Origin: Halomonas sp. SSL-5
GTDB lineage: Bacteria > Pseudomonadota > Gammaproteobacteria > Pseudomonadales > Halomonadaceae
NCBI RefSeq assembly: GCF_030708455.1
Contig: NZ_JAUYWF010000011.1
Location: 1-64,000, forward strand
Length of the DNA: 64,000 bases
Direction of reading: 5' to 3'
The position numbers were made by a program, and so were the translations under genes. Positions within the stretch are counted from its first letter, which is position 1, and every line of letters begins with the position of its first letter. The notes below the pieces were generated by a model, which ran no database searches, had not been told where the DNA came from, and was given only the letters and a program-made list of their open reading frames with translations. Below are positions 1-11,139 of this stretch, in pieces.

Positions 1-181
1 GTGATTGTCAATCGGAATGTTTCGAAGCGATTCGACCCGTTTCAAAAATATTCCATGCAGAACAATCACTTCTGCCACTTCCACCGCCTGCAACGTTTGC
101 CCGTCGCCGGCAGCGGATGCGTACTTTACGGCCCCGCGCGGCGGGACGCAAGCCCCCTGGGTAAAAAAGTTTCAGAAACAG

Positions 182-206
182 CGACGCCCGCGGGTAGCGG
201 GCGTCG
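182..206 (-). terminator. Hairpin downstream of pssA
   Basis: A perfect 10-bp inverted repeat (182-191 pairing with 197-206, 5-nt loop) begins 22 nt beyond the pssA stop. On the minus strand a run of six T follows only after a 13-nt gap, so it is not a textbook intrinsic terminator. I see no gene in the remaining stretch 1-181. Confidence 0.5.
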
Positions 207-228
207 ATTCGCGCGGGGCGGCCATGGG

Positions 229-1098
229 TCAGCGCCCCGGCGGCACATGGCGCAGCTTGCGCATCGTCGCCATCACCGGACCGGAAGCCACATAGGTGCC
301 GAACAGCAGCAGCAGCATCACCGAGGGCTCCACGCTGATCACCACAAAGCCCAGCACGATGGCCAGCAGCACCACGAAGGGCACCGGCCCCTTGAGGTCG
401 ATATCCTTGAAGCTGTAGTAGCGGATATTGGTGACCATCAGCACGCCGGCGGCAGCCACGATCACCAGCATCAGCAGTTTGAAGCCGAAGGCCTCGGCGT
501 CGAAGCTGTGGAAGGTCCACACACTAGCTGCCACCATGGCCGCCGCCGAGGGGCTGGGCAGTCCGATGAACCACTTCTTGTCGACACTACCGACCTGCAC
601 GTTGAAGCGGGCCAGGCGCAGGGCGGCACAGGCCACATAAAGGAAGGCCACCACCCAGCCGGTCTTGCCGATGTCCTGGAGGATCCAGGTGAAGGCCACC
701 AGCGCCGGGGCCACCCCGAAGGAGAGCATGTCGGAGAGGCTGTCATACTCGGCGCCGAAGGCGCTCTGGGTGTTGGTCAGTCGTGCCACCCGGCCGTCGA
801 GGCCGTCAAGCACCATGGCGATGAAGATCGCCACCGAGGCCGCGGTGAAATCGCCGTTGATGCCGGCCACCACGGCGAAGAAACCGGCGAACAGCGCCGA
901 GGTGGTAAAGAGGTTGGGCAGCAGGTAGATGCCCTTGCGCCTGACGGTACGACCGTCCTCCTCGGCCTCCTCGATCACTTCCGTCTCGCGCAGGAAGACC
1001 GACGCCAGGTCCTCATCCTGAGGGGGCCCCTCTTCCCGGGGCGGGCCCTCGCCATGGGGCGGTGCATCGTGTTCGTTGCTGCGGGGATCCTGACTCAT
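229..1098 (-). CDS. pssA: CDP-diacylglycerol--serine O-phosphatidyltransferase
   Basis: Integral membrane enzyme that makes phosphatidylserine from CDP-diacylglycerol and L-serine, the first committed step towards phosphatidylethanolamine. The 289-residue product carries the complete CDP-alcohol phosphotransferase signature DG-x2-AR-x8-G-x3-D-x3-D near residues 98-120, within a series of hydrophobic segments. A charged, Pro/Glu-rich tail of about 50 residues precedes the first membrane span. The ATG at 1098 is preceded by a purine-rich GGATGAG. It lies downstream of ilvC on the same strand but behind a strong hairpin (1212-1243), so it may depend on read-through or its own promoter. The same ilvC-pssA order is known from pseudomonads. 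The family call is secure. Confidence 0.93.
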   Translation of the reverse strand: MSQDPRSNEHDAPPHGEGPPREEGPPQDEDLASVFLRETEVIEEAEEDGRTVRRKGIYLLPNLFTTSALFAGFFAVVAGINGDFTAASVAIFIAMVLDGLDGRVARLTNTQSAFGAEYDSLSDMLSFGVAPALVAFTWILQDIGKTGWVVAFLYVACAALRLARFNVQVGSVDKKWFIGLPSPSAAAMVAASVWTFHSFDAEAFGFKLLMLVIVAAAGVLMVTNIRYYSFKDIDLKGPVPFVVLLAIVLGFVVISVEPSVMLLLLFGTYVASGPVMATMRKLRHVPPGR

Positions 1099-1211
1099 CG
1101 TCTCATCCGTTGCCTGGAAGTGATGGTAGCCATTCTTGCACGACCACCCATAAGCGCAAAGCCACGCCCGCCAGGAGCGGAGTAGTCACCACGGTTGCCG
1201 GCCCCAGAAAC

Positions 1212-1243
1212 GATCAGGGGCGCGGTTGCCCGCGCCCCTGATC
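1212..1243 (-). terminator. Hairpin between ilvC and pssA
   Basis: A 13-bp perfect stem (1212-1224 with 1231-1243) and 6-nt loop lie 41 nt after the ilvC stop. On the minus strand the stem is followed by only a short TTT stretch, so termination may be partial and allow read-through into pssA. Confidence 0.6.
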
Positions 1244-1284
1244 ATGCTGCCGATACGGCGATCCTGACTACCCGGATCGGCGGA

Positions 1285-2337
<1,053 letters not shown>

Positions 2338-2420
2338 TCAGCGTTGATGGCCACCCGCCCCGTCTGACGCGGGACTGGGTTCGCGGCATCCGATGGCTCA
2401 ACCATACGCCAGCCGCGCCA

Positions 2421-2476
2421 TTGCGTAAAACGCGATATTTGCAACGACACATCCCGAAATATGCAACAATCATTGC
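2421..2476. promoter_or_regulatory. Candidate IlvY operator region between ilvC and ilvY
   Basis: The 176-nt gap between the divergent ilvC and ilvY starts is AT-richer near ilvY. It contains TTGC/GCAA half-sites: TTGC at 2421, GCAA at 2441, and a dyad GCAA-N6-TTGC at 2463-2476 that ends one base before the ilvY ATG. Two near-direct repeats, ATATTTGCAAC and AATATGCAAC, also occur. IlvY of E. coli binds tandem operators in the equivalent gap. The site assignment here is inference. Confidence 0.45.
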
Positions 2477-2477
2477 C

Positions 2478-3365
2478 ATGGACATGCGCCCCCTCCACCA
2501 CTTCCTCGCCCTGGCCGACACCCTGCACTTCGGGCGCGCCAGCGAGGCGTGTCACGTCAGCACCTCCACCCTCTCCCGCTCCATCCGTCAGCTGGAGGAG
2601 AGCCTGGGGGTCACGCTGTTCGAGCGCGACAATCGCCACGTCGCCCTCACCCGCCAGGGCGAGACCTTCCAGCATTATGCCCGCGAGACCCTGGAACGCT
2701 GGGAGGAGCTGCGCCTGTCGCTGATGAGCGAGGCCCGCCGGCTCACCGGCGAGATCAGCGTCTACTGCTCGGTCACCGCCAGCTACAGCTTCCTCTACGA
2801 GCTGCTCAGCGAGTTCCGCAGCCGCCATCCCGGCATCGAGCTCAAGCTGCACACCGGCGACCCGGCCGAGGCCATGAGCCGCGTGCTGGCCGGGGACGAG
2901 GACATGGCGATCACCCCTCGCCCGCGCCAGACTCCCGAGGCGCTGGCGTTCAAGTCGCTGACCCGCGCCCCGCTGGTCTTCATCGCGCCACGAGAGACAC
3001 CGGACTGGATTCCCCCCACGCCCGAATCTCCCAGCGCCGAACAGTGGCGCGAGGTGCCGATGATCCTCTCCGAGGCGGGGCTGTCACGCAGCTACGCCGA
3101 CACCTGGTTTCGGGCGCTGGGCGTGGTGCCCAGGATCTACGCCCAGGTCGCCGGTCACGAGGCCATCGTCAGCATGGTGGGACTGGGCTTCGGCATCGGC
3201 GTGGTGCCCAGGATCGTGCTCGACAACAGCCCGCTGCGCGAGCGGGTGCGTGTGCTGCCGGTGAAACCGGAGCTGCCCCACTACGACGTCGGCCTGTGCG
3301 TGCTCGAGCGGCGGCTGAGAAGCCCGCTGATCCGCGCGCTATGGGACGAGGTTGTTGAGCGCTGA
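2478..3365 (+). CDS. ilvY: LysR-type activator of ilvC
   Basis: A 295-residue LysR-family regulator: N-terminal winged helix-turn-helix (HFGRASEACHVSTSTLSRSI, residues about 17-36) followed by a two-lobed effector-binding domain. It resembles E. coli IlvY along its length, including the stretch ISVYCSVTASYSFL and the C-terminal GHEAIVSMVGLGFGIGVVP. I start at the ATG at 2478 because the protein then begins MDMRPLHHF, in line with IlvY; an in-frame GTG or TTG further upstream would enter the operator region. It is divergent from ilvC and should activate it in response to acetohydroxy acids. Its location between ilvH and ilvC is unusual (see findings). It ends at a strong terminator. Confidence 0.9.
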   Translation: MDMRPLHHFLALADTLHFGRASEACHVSTSTLSRSIRQLEESLGVTLFERDNRHVALTRQGETFQHYARETLERWEELRLSLMSEARRLTGEISVYCSVTASYSFLYELLSEFRSRHPGIELKLHTGDPAEAMSRVLAGDEDMAITPRPRQTPEALAFKSLTRAPLVFIAPRETPDWIPPTPESPSAEQWREVPMILSEAGLSRSYADTWFRALGVVPRIYAQVAGHEAIVSMVGLGFGIGVVPRIVLDNSPLRERVRVLPVKPELPHYDVGLCVLERRLRSPLIRALWDEVVER

Positions 3366-3383
3366 GCCGGTCCCAGACATGCG

Positions 3384-3407
3384 AAGGCCGCCCCGAGGGG
3401 CGGCCTT
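3384..3407 (+). terminator. ilvY terminator
   Basis: Stem AAGGCCGCCCC / GGGGCGGCCTT (3384-3394 with 3397-3407) 18 nt after the ilvY stop, followed by ATT. The stem is very stable and the T-run is short. Confidence 0.7.
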
Positions 3408-3436
3408 ATTGATCATGCAACATGGGCAACGATTTA

Positions 3437-3547
3437 CGTCACGAGCGAAGATAGGTCGGTCGCCGCCGGAGCGCAGCAACCGGAGTTGACTGGCAGCTCA
3501 AAGAGGATTGCGAGAACCGCCGGCGGCCGAGATATCGAGCGCAGTAG
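3437..3547. repeat. Structured intergenic repeat, copy A
   Basis: About 111 nt between the convergent 3' ends of ilvY and ilvH. The sequence is clearly homologous (about 75-80 % by eye) to 61059-61167. Both copies share an outer stem made of GGTCGCCGCCGG and CCGCCGGCGGCC and a flank ending GATATCGAGCGCAG. Here the apical hairpin is GAGTTG-ACTGG-CAGCTC (3483-3499). It reads through the minus-strand ilvH transcript. The function is unknown to me. Confidence 0.75.
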
Positions 3548-3551
3548 TAAA

Positions 3552-4043
3552 TCAAAGCGACAGCACCTTGTCGCCTCGGGCGATGCCCGACACCCCGGTG
3601 CGCGCCACCTCCAGCACCCCTACCGGCTCCATGGCCTGCAGGAAGGCGTCGAGCTTGCCGGCGTCACCGGTGATCTGCACCGTGAACAGGCTCGGGGTCA
3701 CGTCGACGATCTGCGCACGGAAGATATCCGCGGTGCGCTTGACCTCGTCGCGGGTCGACCCCAGCGCCTTCACCTTCACCAGCATCAGTTCGCGCTCGAT
3801 GTGGTTGCCCTCGGTGAGGTCGACCAGCTTGACCACATCGATCAGCTTGTTGAGGTGCTTGGTGATCTGCTCGATCACCCGATCGTCGCCCACGGTCGTG
3901 ACCGTCAGGCGCGACAGGGTCGGGTCCTCGGTGGGCGCCACGTTCAGCGTCTCGATGTTGAAGTTACGCTGCGAGAAGAGCCCCACCACGCGAGACAGGG
4001 CGCCCGGTTCGTTTTCCATCAGAATCGAGATGATATGGCGCAT
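3552..4043 (-). CDS. ilvH: Acetolactate synthase, small (regulatory) subunit
   Basis: Regulatory subunit of acetohydroxyacid synthase; it activates the large subunit and confers valine feedback inhibition. The 163-residue protein has the N-terminal ACT domain (MRHIISILMENEPGALSRVV, then GLFSQRNFNIETL) and the conserved C-terminal half with RELMLVKV and VTPSLFTVQITGDAGKLDAF. This matches E. coli IlvH in length and motifs. Its ATG shares the A of the ilvI TGA stop (TGATG), so the two are translationally coupled and made in matched amounts. A structured repeat begins directly after its stop codon. High confidence. Confidence 0.96.
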   Translation of the reverse strand: MRHIISILMENEPGALSRVVGLFSQRNFNIETLNVAPTEDPTLSRLTVTTVGDDRVIEQITKHLNKLIDVVKLVDLTEGNHIERELMLVKVKALGSTRDEVKRTADIFRAQIVDVTPSLFTVQITGDAGKLDAFLQAMEPVGVLEVARTGVSGIARGDKVLSL

Positions 4044-5767
4044 CAGGTCCGCTCCGTCTTGGAAAGCAGCATGTCACGCATGGAGCCCAGGGGCACCTGC
4101 ATCGGATAGACGTGCTCGTGCGGGTCGACCGCCACATCGAGGAATACCAGCTCATGCGTGTCGGCGAAGGCACGTTCCAGTGCCGGCTCGAGCTCCTCGA
4201 GGGTCTCGACCTTCAGCGCGGTGAAGCCATAGGACTCGATCAGCATCTGGAAGTCGGGCAGCGACTCCATGTAGGAGTGGGCGTGACGCGACTTGTAGTT
4301 GAGGTCCTGCCACTGACGCACCATGCCCAGCGAGCCGTTGTTCAGGTTGACGATCTTCACGCCGCCCCCGAACTGCTTACAGGTGGAGAGCTCCTGCATC
4401 ATCATCTGGAAGCTGCCCTCCCCGGTCACGCAAATCACCTCCTCATCGGGGAAGTTCTGCTTGATGCCCATAGCGGCCGGGAAGCCGAAGCCCATGGTGC
4501 CGAGTCCCCCGGAGGTGATGAAGCGGTTGGGCTTGTCGAACTTGTAGTACTGGGCCGCGAACATCTGGTGCTGACCCACATCGGTGGTCACATAGGCCTC
4601 GCCACGGGTCACCCGGCACAGCGCCTCGATGACCTCCTGGGGCTTGATCGTCTCGCCGGGCTTCGAGGGCTCGTAGAGCTTGCCCTCGCGCTCCTCGCGC
4701 CAGCCGTCGATCTTCTGCCACCACTCATCGAGGGCCTCGGAATGGGCGATCTCCTTGCCCTGCACCAGGCTGATCATCTCGCTGATCACGCTGCCCGCCG
4801 GCCCCACGATGGGCACATCGGCGCGCACGGTCTTGGAGACCGAGCTCGGGTCGATATCCACATGGATGACCTTGGCGGTGGGGCAGAACTTGGAGGTGTT
4901 GTTGGTCACGCGGTCGTCGAAGCGCGCGCCGATGGCGATCACCAGGTCGGCATGGTGCATGGCCATGTTGGACTCATAGGAGCCATGCATGCCCAGCCAG
5001 CCCAGGCACTGGCGGTCGCTCTGGGGGTAGGAACCGATCCCCATCAGGGTGGTGGTGATGGGATAGCCCAGGCGCTTGACCAGGTCGGTCAGCCCCTCGC
5101 TGGCCCGCCCGGTGACCACGCCGCCGCCGGTATAGAACACCGGGCGCTTGGCCTTGAGCATCAGCTCCACGGCCTTCTTGATCTGGCCGCTATGACCGCG
5201 GGTAACCGGGTTGTACGAGCGCATCTTGACCTTCTTCGGGTAGACGTACTCGTAGCGCTCGGTGGGCGCGGTCATGTCCTTGGGAATGTCCACCACCACC
5301 GGACCCGGCCTGCCGCTGGCGGCCAGGTAGTAGGCCTTCTTGAGGACTTCCGGAATCTCGCTCGGGTGGCGGATCGAGAAGCTGTGCTTCACGATCGGCC
5401 GGGTCACGCCGACGATATCGGTCTCCTGGAAGGCGTCGTCGCCGATCAGGTGGCTCATCACCTGGCCGCACAGCACCACCATCGGGATCGAGTCCATGTA
5501 GGCGGTGGCGATACCGGTGACGGCGTTGGTGGCGCCGGGGCCGGAGGTCACCAGCACCGTGCCCGGTTTGCCGGAGGCCCGGGCATAGCCGTCGGCGGCA
5601 TGGGTGGCGGCCTGCTCATGGCGCACCAGGATGTGCTTGACCTTGTCCTGGCGGAACAGGGCGTCATAGATATGCAGCGCCGCCCCGCCGGGATAACCAT
5701 AGATATATTCGACGCCCTCATCCTGCAGGAAGCGGGCGATCATGTCCGCGCCGGAAAGTAATTCCAC
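4043..5767 (-). CDS. ilvI: Acetolactate synthase, large (catalytic) subunit
   Basis: ThDP-dependent condensation of two pyruvates, or pyruvate and 2-oxobutyrate, at the entry to branched-chain amino acid synthesis. I start at the GTG at 5767: it has GGGGAG 8-9 nt upstream, the protein then begins (M)ELLSGADMIARFL like E. coli IlvI (MEMLSGAEM), and the length becomes 574 residues, identical to E. coli IlvI. Visible hallmarks are the ThDP-activating glutamate in RHEQAATHAADG, SGPGATNAVTG, the FAD/ThDP core and the cofactor motif beginning TGEGSFQM and ending LNNGSLGMVRQW. The latter has Glu where many homologues have Asp (GDG). It is translationally coupled to ilvH. The long upstream leader (5768-6059) suggests transcript-level control. 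Confidence 0.95.
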   Translation of the reverse strand: MELLSGADMIARFLQDEGVEYIYGYPGGAALHIYDALFRQDKVKHILVRHEQAATHAADGYARASGKPGTVLVTSGPGATNAVTGIATAYMDSIPMVVLCGQVMSHLIGDDAFQETDIVGVTRPIVKHSFSIRHPSEIPEVLKKAYYLAASGRPGPVVVDIPKDMTAPTERYEYVYPKKVKMRSYNPVTRGHSGQIKKAVELMLKAKRPVFYTGGGVVTGRASEGLTDLVKRLGYPITTTLMGIGSYPQSDRQCLGWLGMHGSYESNMAMHHADLVIAIGARFDDRVTNNTSKFCPTAKVIHVDIDPSSVSKTVRADVPIVGPAGSVISEMISLVQGKEIAHSEALDEWWQKIDGWREEREGKLYEPSKPGETIKPQEVIEALCRVTRGEAYVTTDVGQHQMFAAQYYKFDKPNRFITSGGLGTMGFGFPAAMGIKQNFPDEEVICVTGEGSFQMMMQELSTCKQFGGGVKIVNLNNGSLGMVRQWQDLNYKSRHAHSYMESLPDFQMLIESYGFTALKVETLEELEPALERAFADTHELVFLDVAVDPHEHVYPMQVPLGSMRDMLLSKTERT

Positions 5768-6059
5768 GTGTGTGTCTCCCCTGGAGGTCTCGAGTGCGAT
5801 CCGCCTCCGCTGCGGGAGACGGTGTCGAGTGCGGCGGTATGCCGCTGCCGGCCGTGCCGGCACCTGATGCCAAACCCTGGCAAGAAGCCCTGTTGGGGCC
5901 TGCACTCTCATCACGGCGGTTCGCCGCGTCGGGGCGTTGGCCGGCCCGGGCGGTGGGCCCGGAACCGGAAGTCCTTCGGCGAGTAGAGGCCATGAGACCT
6001 ACCCGTCACACGGAAATGGGGGGTTGCCCGCTGGGTCCGTGCCCGTATCAGGAAGGATC
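5768..6059 (-). promoter_or_regulatory. Long structured 5' leader of ilvIH
   Basis: About 290 nt separate the likely promoter from the ilvI GTG. The tract holds five short hairpins in series: 5831-5845 (GCGGC/GCCGC), 5846-5862 (TGCCGGC/GCCGGCA), 5868-5882 (TGCCA/TGGCA), 5914-5926 (CGGCG/CGCCG) and 5946-5962 (CCGGG/CCCGG). There is no T-run after any of them on the minus strand, and I find no convincing leader peptide rich in Leu, Val or Ile codons. A cis-acting RNA is possible, but the type cannot be named from sequence alone. Confidence 0.4.
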
Positions 6060-6062
6060 AAG

Positions 6063-6089
6063 ATTCCATTAGCACTGAGGCAGTGTCAA
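6063..6089 (-). promoter_or_regulatory. ilvI: Putative sigma70 promoter of ilvIH
   Basis: The minus strand shows a perfect -35 TTGACA (6084-6089) and, 15 nt further, TGGAAT (6063-6068) as a weak -10. The dyad CACTG-AGG-CAGTG (6073-6085) overlaps the -35 and could be an operator. Spacing is short, so the -10 assignment is uncertain. Confidence 0.4.
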
Positions 6090-6176
6090 CCGCGGAAACA
6101 GCGTGGGTAGCCCATGACGGGCCATTCGGCAAGGCGTTCTTGCGATCTTGCCCCGTAAACCCGGCGCCATAAAAGA

Positions 6177-6204
6177 GCCCGTCCGCTCGCGGGGAGGGAC
6201 GGGC
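6177..6204 (-). terminator. Terminator downstream of clpB
   Basis: On the minus strand, GCCCGTCC / GGACGGGC (6177-6184 with 6197-6204, 12-nt loop) is followed immediately by TCTTTTATGG. A second hairpin without T-run (6263-6272 with 6285-6294) lies only 8 nt after the clpB stop and may help. Together they fill the space between clpB and the ilvIH promoter; nothing else is seen in 6090-6302. Confidence 0.7.
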
Positions 6205-6302
6205 AAGGAGGTTACAGGACGCAACCTGCCATTCAGTTTAGACCGGCAGCACCAGTATGCGAGTGCCGCCGGCGATGCTTGCCCCCGGCGGCACACCCTT
6301 CA

Positions 6303-8924
<2,622 letters not shown>

Positions 8925-8995
8925 AGCAACTTCCTCCATCGGGATGGCGAGGCGGTCGGACGCCCCGCTTGACCCTGTGAATGTCTTGACACCTT

Positions 8996-9024
8996 CAATG
9001 GCGTCAGGCTGGCCGGGTTTCAAG
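8996..9024 (-). promoter_or_regulatory. clpB: Sigma32-type heat-shock promoter of clpB
   Basis: The minus strand reads CTTGAAA (9018-9024), 14 nt spacer, CGCCATTG (8996-9003). This closely matches the sigma32 consensus CTTGAAA-N11-15-CCCCATNT. Expected transcription start is about 60 nt upstream of the clpB ATG. Confidence 0.8.
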
Positions 9025-9080
9025 TCGGCCGCCAGGGGAAGCGCGTGACAAGTTGACGCGGGTCAAGGCACAAGGAGTCA

Positions 9081-9197
9081 CTCGAGGCTGTTCCGGCGAC
9101 AGGTCTGCGAGGGGGCGCTGTAAATACGTCCGTGTACGCTACCTCGGCCATCCCTGGTCCTCGGACCCCCTCTTCGACCTGCCCCCGGCGCCTCTCG
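9081..9197. repeat. Long imperfect palindromic intergenic element
   Basis: The tract between the clpB promoter and the pgeF stop folds as one long imperfect palindrome. A left arm of about 37 nt (9081-9117, containing GACAGGTCTGCGAGGGGG) pairs with a right arm (9163-9197, containing CCCCCTCTTCGACCTG). The roughly 45-nt loop holds smaller dyads such as GGCCA-TCCC-TGGTC. It has no coding potential I can support. It may terminate the rluD-pgeF transcript or be a mobile palindromic repeat; the latter is inference. Confidence 0.6.
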
Positions 9198-9256
9198 CTT
9201 GACGCCACTGCGATGGCCCTGGGGTTTCCTTGGCGCTTGTAGCTCGGTGCTTGGCG

Positions 9257-10012
9257 CTATCGCAACCAGATCACGCTGGCCATGCGACCGGTGCGGCCGT
9301 CATCGCGGCGGTGGGAGTAGAAGCGCGGTTCGCAGGCGGTGCAGAAGTGGCCGCCGCTGATATGCGAGACGCCCAGGCGCTCCAGGCGCAGGCGCGCCAG
9401 GCGGTAGAGGTCGGCCATGTAATGGCCCAGGCGGTAGGGGCTGGGGTCGAAGGCGTCGGCGGCCTCGGGGTGCACGCCGACGAAGGCCTGCTGCACCTCG
9501 GGACCCACCTCGAACTGGGCGTTGGAGATCGCCGGCCCCAGCCAGGCCAGCTGCTCCTCCGGCGGTACACCCAGCGCCGCCACCGTGGCCTCCAGGACAC
9601 CGCCGGCCAGCCCGCGCCAGCCGGCGTGGGCCACCGCCACGCGCTGACCGCGGCGGTCGCAGAGGAACACCGGTAGGCAGTCGGCGGTAAGCACCACACA
9701 GGCATAGTCGCGATCGACGGCCACCGCGGCATCGGCCTCGGGCGGCTCGGCCGCGTAGGCCTGCTGGACCCGGGCGCCATGCACCTGGTTGAGCCACAGC
9801 AGCGGACGCTCCTCGTCGACCTGCTTCTGCAGCAGCCGCCGGCACAGCGCCACATGGTCGGGATTGTCGCCCACATGATCGGCAGGATTGAAGCAGGCGA
9901 AGTCGCCCTGGCTGGGACCGGTCTCGCGAGTGGTGACGAAGGCCCCCACGGAGGTGGGCGCCGGCCAGTCGGGCAGGACCAGGGAGGGCCGCAGGTCGGG
10001 GGCGTCGCTCAT
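9257..10012 (-). CDS. pgeF: Peptidoglycan editing factor PgeF (YfiH, DUF152 family)
   Basis: A 251-residue cytoplasmic protein of the YfiH/DUF152 'multicopper polyphenol oxidoreductase (laccase-like)' family. In E. coli PgeF removes UDP-MurNAc carrying L-Ser instead of L-Ala, keeping peptidoglycan composition correct. Visible zinc/catalytic motifs are NQVHG, LTADCLPVFL (Cys) and AHAGWRGLAGGV (His), plus a C-terminal GHFCTACEPRFYSHRRD. The ATG at 10012 has GAGGAA 6 nt upstream. It lies 27 nt downstream of rluD, so the two form an operon as in enterobacteria. The family is certain; the biochemical role is by homology. Confidence 0.92.
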   Translation of the reverse strand: MSDAPDLRPSLVLPDWPAPTSVGAFVTTRETGPSQGDFACFNPADHVGDNPDHVALCRRLLQKQVDEERPLLWLNQVHGARVQQAYAAEPPEADAAVAVDRDYACVVLTADCLPVFLCDRRGQRVAVAHAGWRGLAGGVLEATVAALGVPPEEQLAWLGPAISNAQFEVGPEVQQAFVGVHPEAADAFDPSPYRLGHYMADLYRLARLRLERLGVSHISGGHFCTACEPRFYSHRRDDGRTGRMASVIWLR

Positions 10013-10039
10013 GGCAGTTTCCTCGTCACGGCAGAGAAT

Positions 10040-10999
10040 TCAGCGCATCGTCCGATGATCGTCGCGCAGGTAGTCGAGCAGCATCAGTAGATCATCCGGC
10101 AGGGCCGCCCGGAAGCTCACCTTCTCTCCACTGCCCGGGTGCACGAAGGCCAGCTTGCGCGCATGCAGCGCCTGGCGCGGAAACTCGCGCAGGATATCCT
10201 TGAGCGTCTCCGAGGCGCCGGCGGGCAGCTTGAGGCGGCCGCCGTAGACGGGGTCGCCCACCAGGGGATAGCGCAGATGGGCGAGATGCACGCGGATCTG
10301 GTGGGTGCGCCCGGTCTCCAGCCGGCAGCGCACATGGGTGTGGGCGCGGAAGCGCTCCACCACCCGATAGTGGGTCACCGCCGGCTTGCCGGAGGCGGTC
10401 ACCGCCTGGCGCTTGCGATCCTTGGGGTGCCGACCGATGGGCGCATCCACCGTGCCACCGGCGGTCATCACGCCCACGCAGATTGCATCGTACTCCCGCG
10501 ACACCGTGCGCGCCTGCAGCTGCTCCACCAGCGCCGTCTGGGCGGTCAGGGTCCTGGCCACCACCATCAGGCCGCTGGTGTCCTTGTCCAGGCGATGCAC
10601 GATGCCGGCCCGGGGCACCGACGCCAGCGCCGGATCGTGGTGCAGCAGGGCATTGAGCAGGGTGCCGTCCGGGTTGCCCGCCGCCGGGTGCACCACCAGA
10701 CCCGGCGGCTTGTTGATCACCAGTACCTGGTCGTCCTCGTAGACCACGTCCAGGGGGATGTCCTCGGGCTCGAAACGGGTATCGTCCTCGACCTCGGTGC
10801 ACAGGCGCAGCCACTCGCCTCCATAGACCTTGTCCTTGGGGCGCGCCGGCCGTTCATCCAGGGTCAGGTCGCCGGCCTTGATCCAGGCCTTCAGGCGCTC
10901 GCGGGAAAAATCGGCGAAGAGCTCCGCGGCGGCCTGGTCGAGGCGCTGGCCGGCCATGGCGTCGGGGACACGCTGCTGTGCTTCGAAGGTCTGGGACAT
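10040..10999 (-). CDS. rluD: 23S rRNA pseudouridine synthase (U1911/1915/1917)
   Basis: Converts uridines in helix 69 of 23S rRNA to pseudouridine. The protein has 319 residues: an N-terminal S4 RNA-binding domain ([20 protein letters not shown], residues about 19-38) and the RluA-family catalytic core with the signature [12 protein letters not shown] containing the catalytic aspartate. This is followed by [12 protein letters not shown]. Length and motifs match RluD rather than the shorter RluA. It is divergent from bamD, a conserved arrangement in gammaproteobacteria, and is followed by pgeF in the same operon. The Shine-Dalgarno before the ATG at 10999 is weak. Confidence 0.95.
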   Translation of the reverse strand: MSQTFEAQQRVPDAMAGQRLDQAAAELFADFSRERLKAWIKAGDLTLDERPARPKDKVYGGEWLRLCTEVEDDTRFEPEDIPLDVVYEDDQVLVINKPPGLVVHPAAGNPDGTLLNALLHHDPALASVPRAGIVHRLDKDTSGLMVVARTLTAQTALVEQLQARTVSREYDAICVGVMTAGGTVDAPIGRHPKDRKRQAVTASGKPAVTHYRVVERFRAHTHVRCRLETGRTHQIRVHLAHLRYPLVGDPVYGGRLKLPAGASETLKDILREFPRQALHARKLAFVHPGSGEKVSFRAALPDDLLMLLDYLRDDHRTMR

Positions 11000-11139
11000 G
11001 AGGGATAGAGTGACCGTTTGCGGGGATCGGGATCGAGGCGCCGCCGATGACTGCGTTTTGCCACGCAGTGCTTTATAGTGAGCGGGTTTAGAGCCGATTC
11101 TAACACGGCCTGTCCGCGTTGTTTGCCACGAGGATCACG

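Noticed and set aside
1-181. A gene at the left edge
   Set aside because: Open frames here run through from the antisense of pssA or lack start signals; no domain is recognisable.
4400-4450. Glu instead of Asp in the ThDP motif of IlvI (GEG for GDG)
   Set aside because: A conservative carboxylate swap in an otherwise complete enzyme; more likely family variation than loss of function.
4112-5761. Long open frame (549 codons) on the plus strand
   Set aside because: Exactly antisense to ilvI; low-complexity His/Gly/Leu-rich translation typical of a GC-rich shadow frame.
5718-5993. 91-codon frame in the ilvI leader as a leader peptide
   Set aside because: Rich in Arg, Gly, Pro and Ser, not in Leu, Val or Ile, and it overlaps the ilvI start in another frame.
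8925-9023. 33-codon N-terminal extension of ClpB
   Set aside because: It would place coding sequence over the sigma32 promoter and bypass the GGAGG site at the ATG at 8924.
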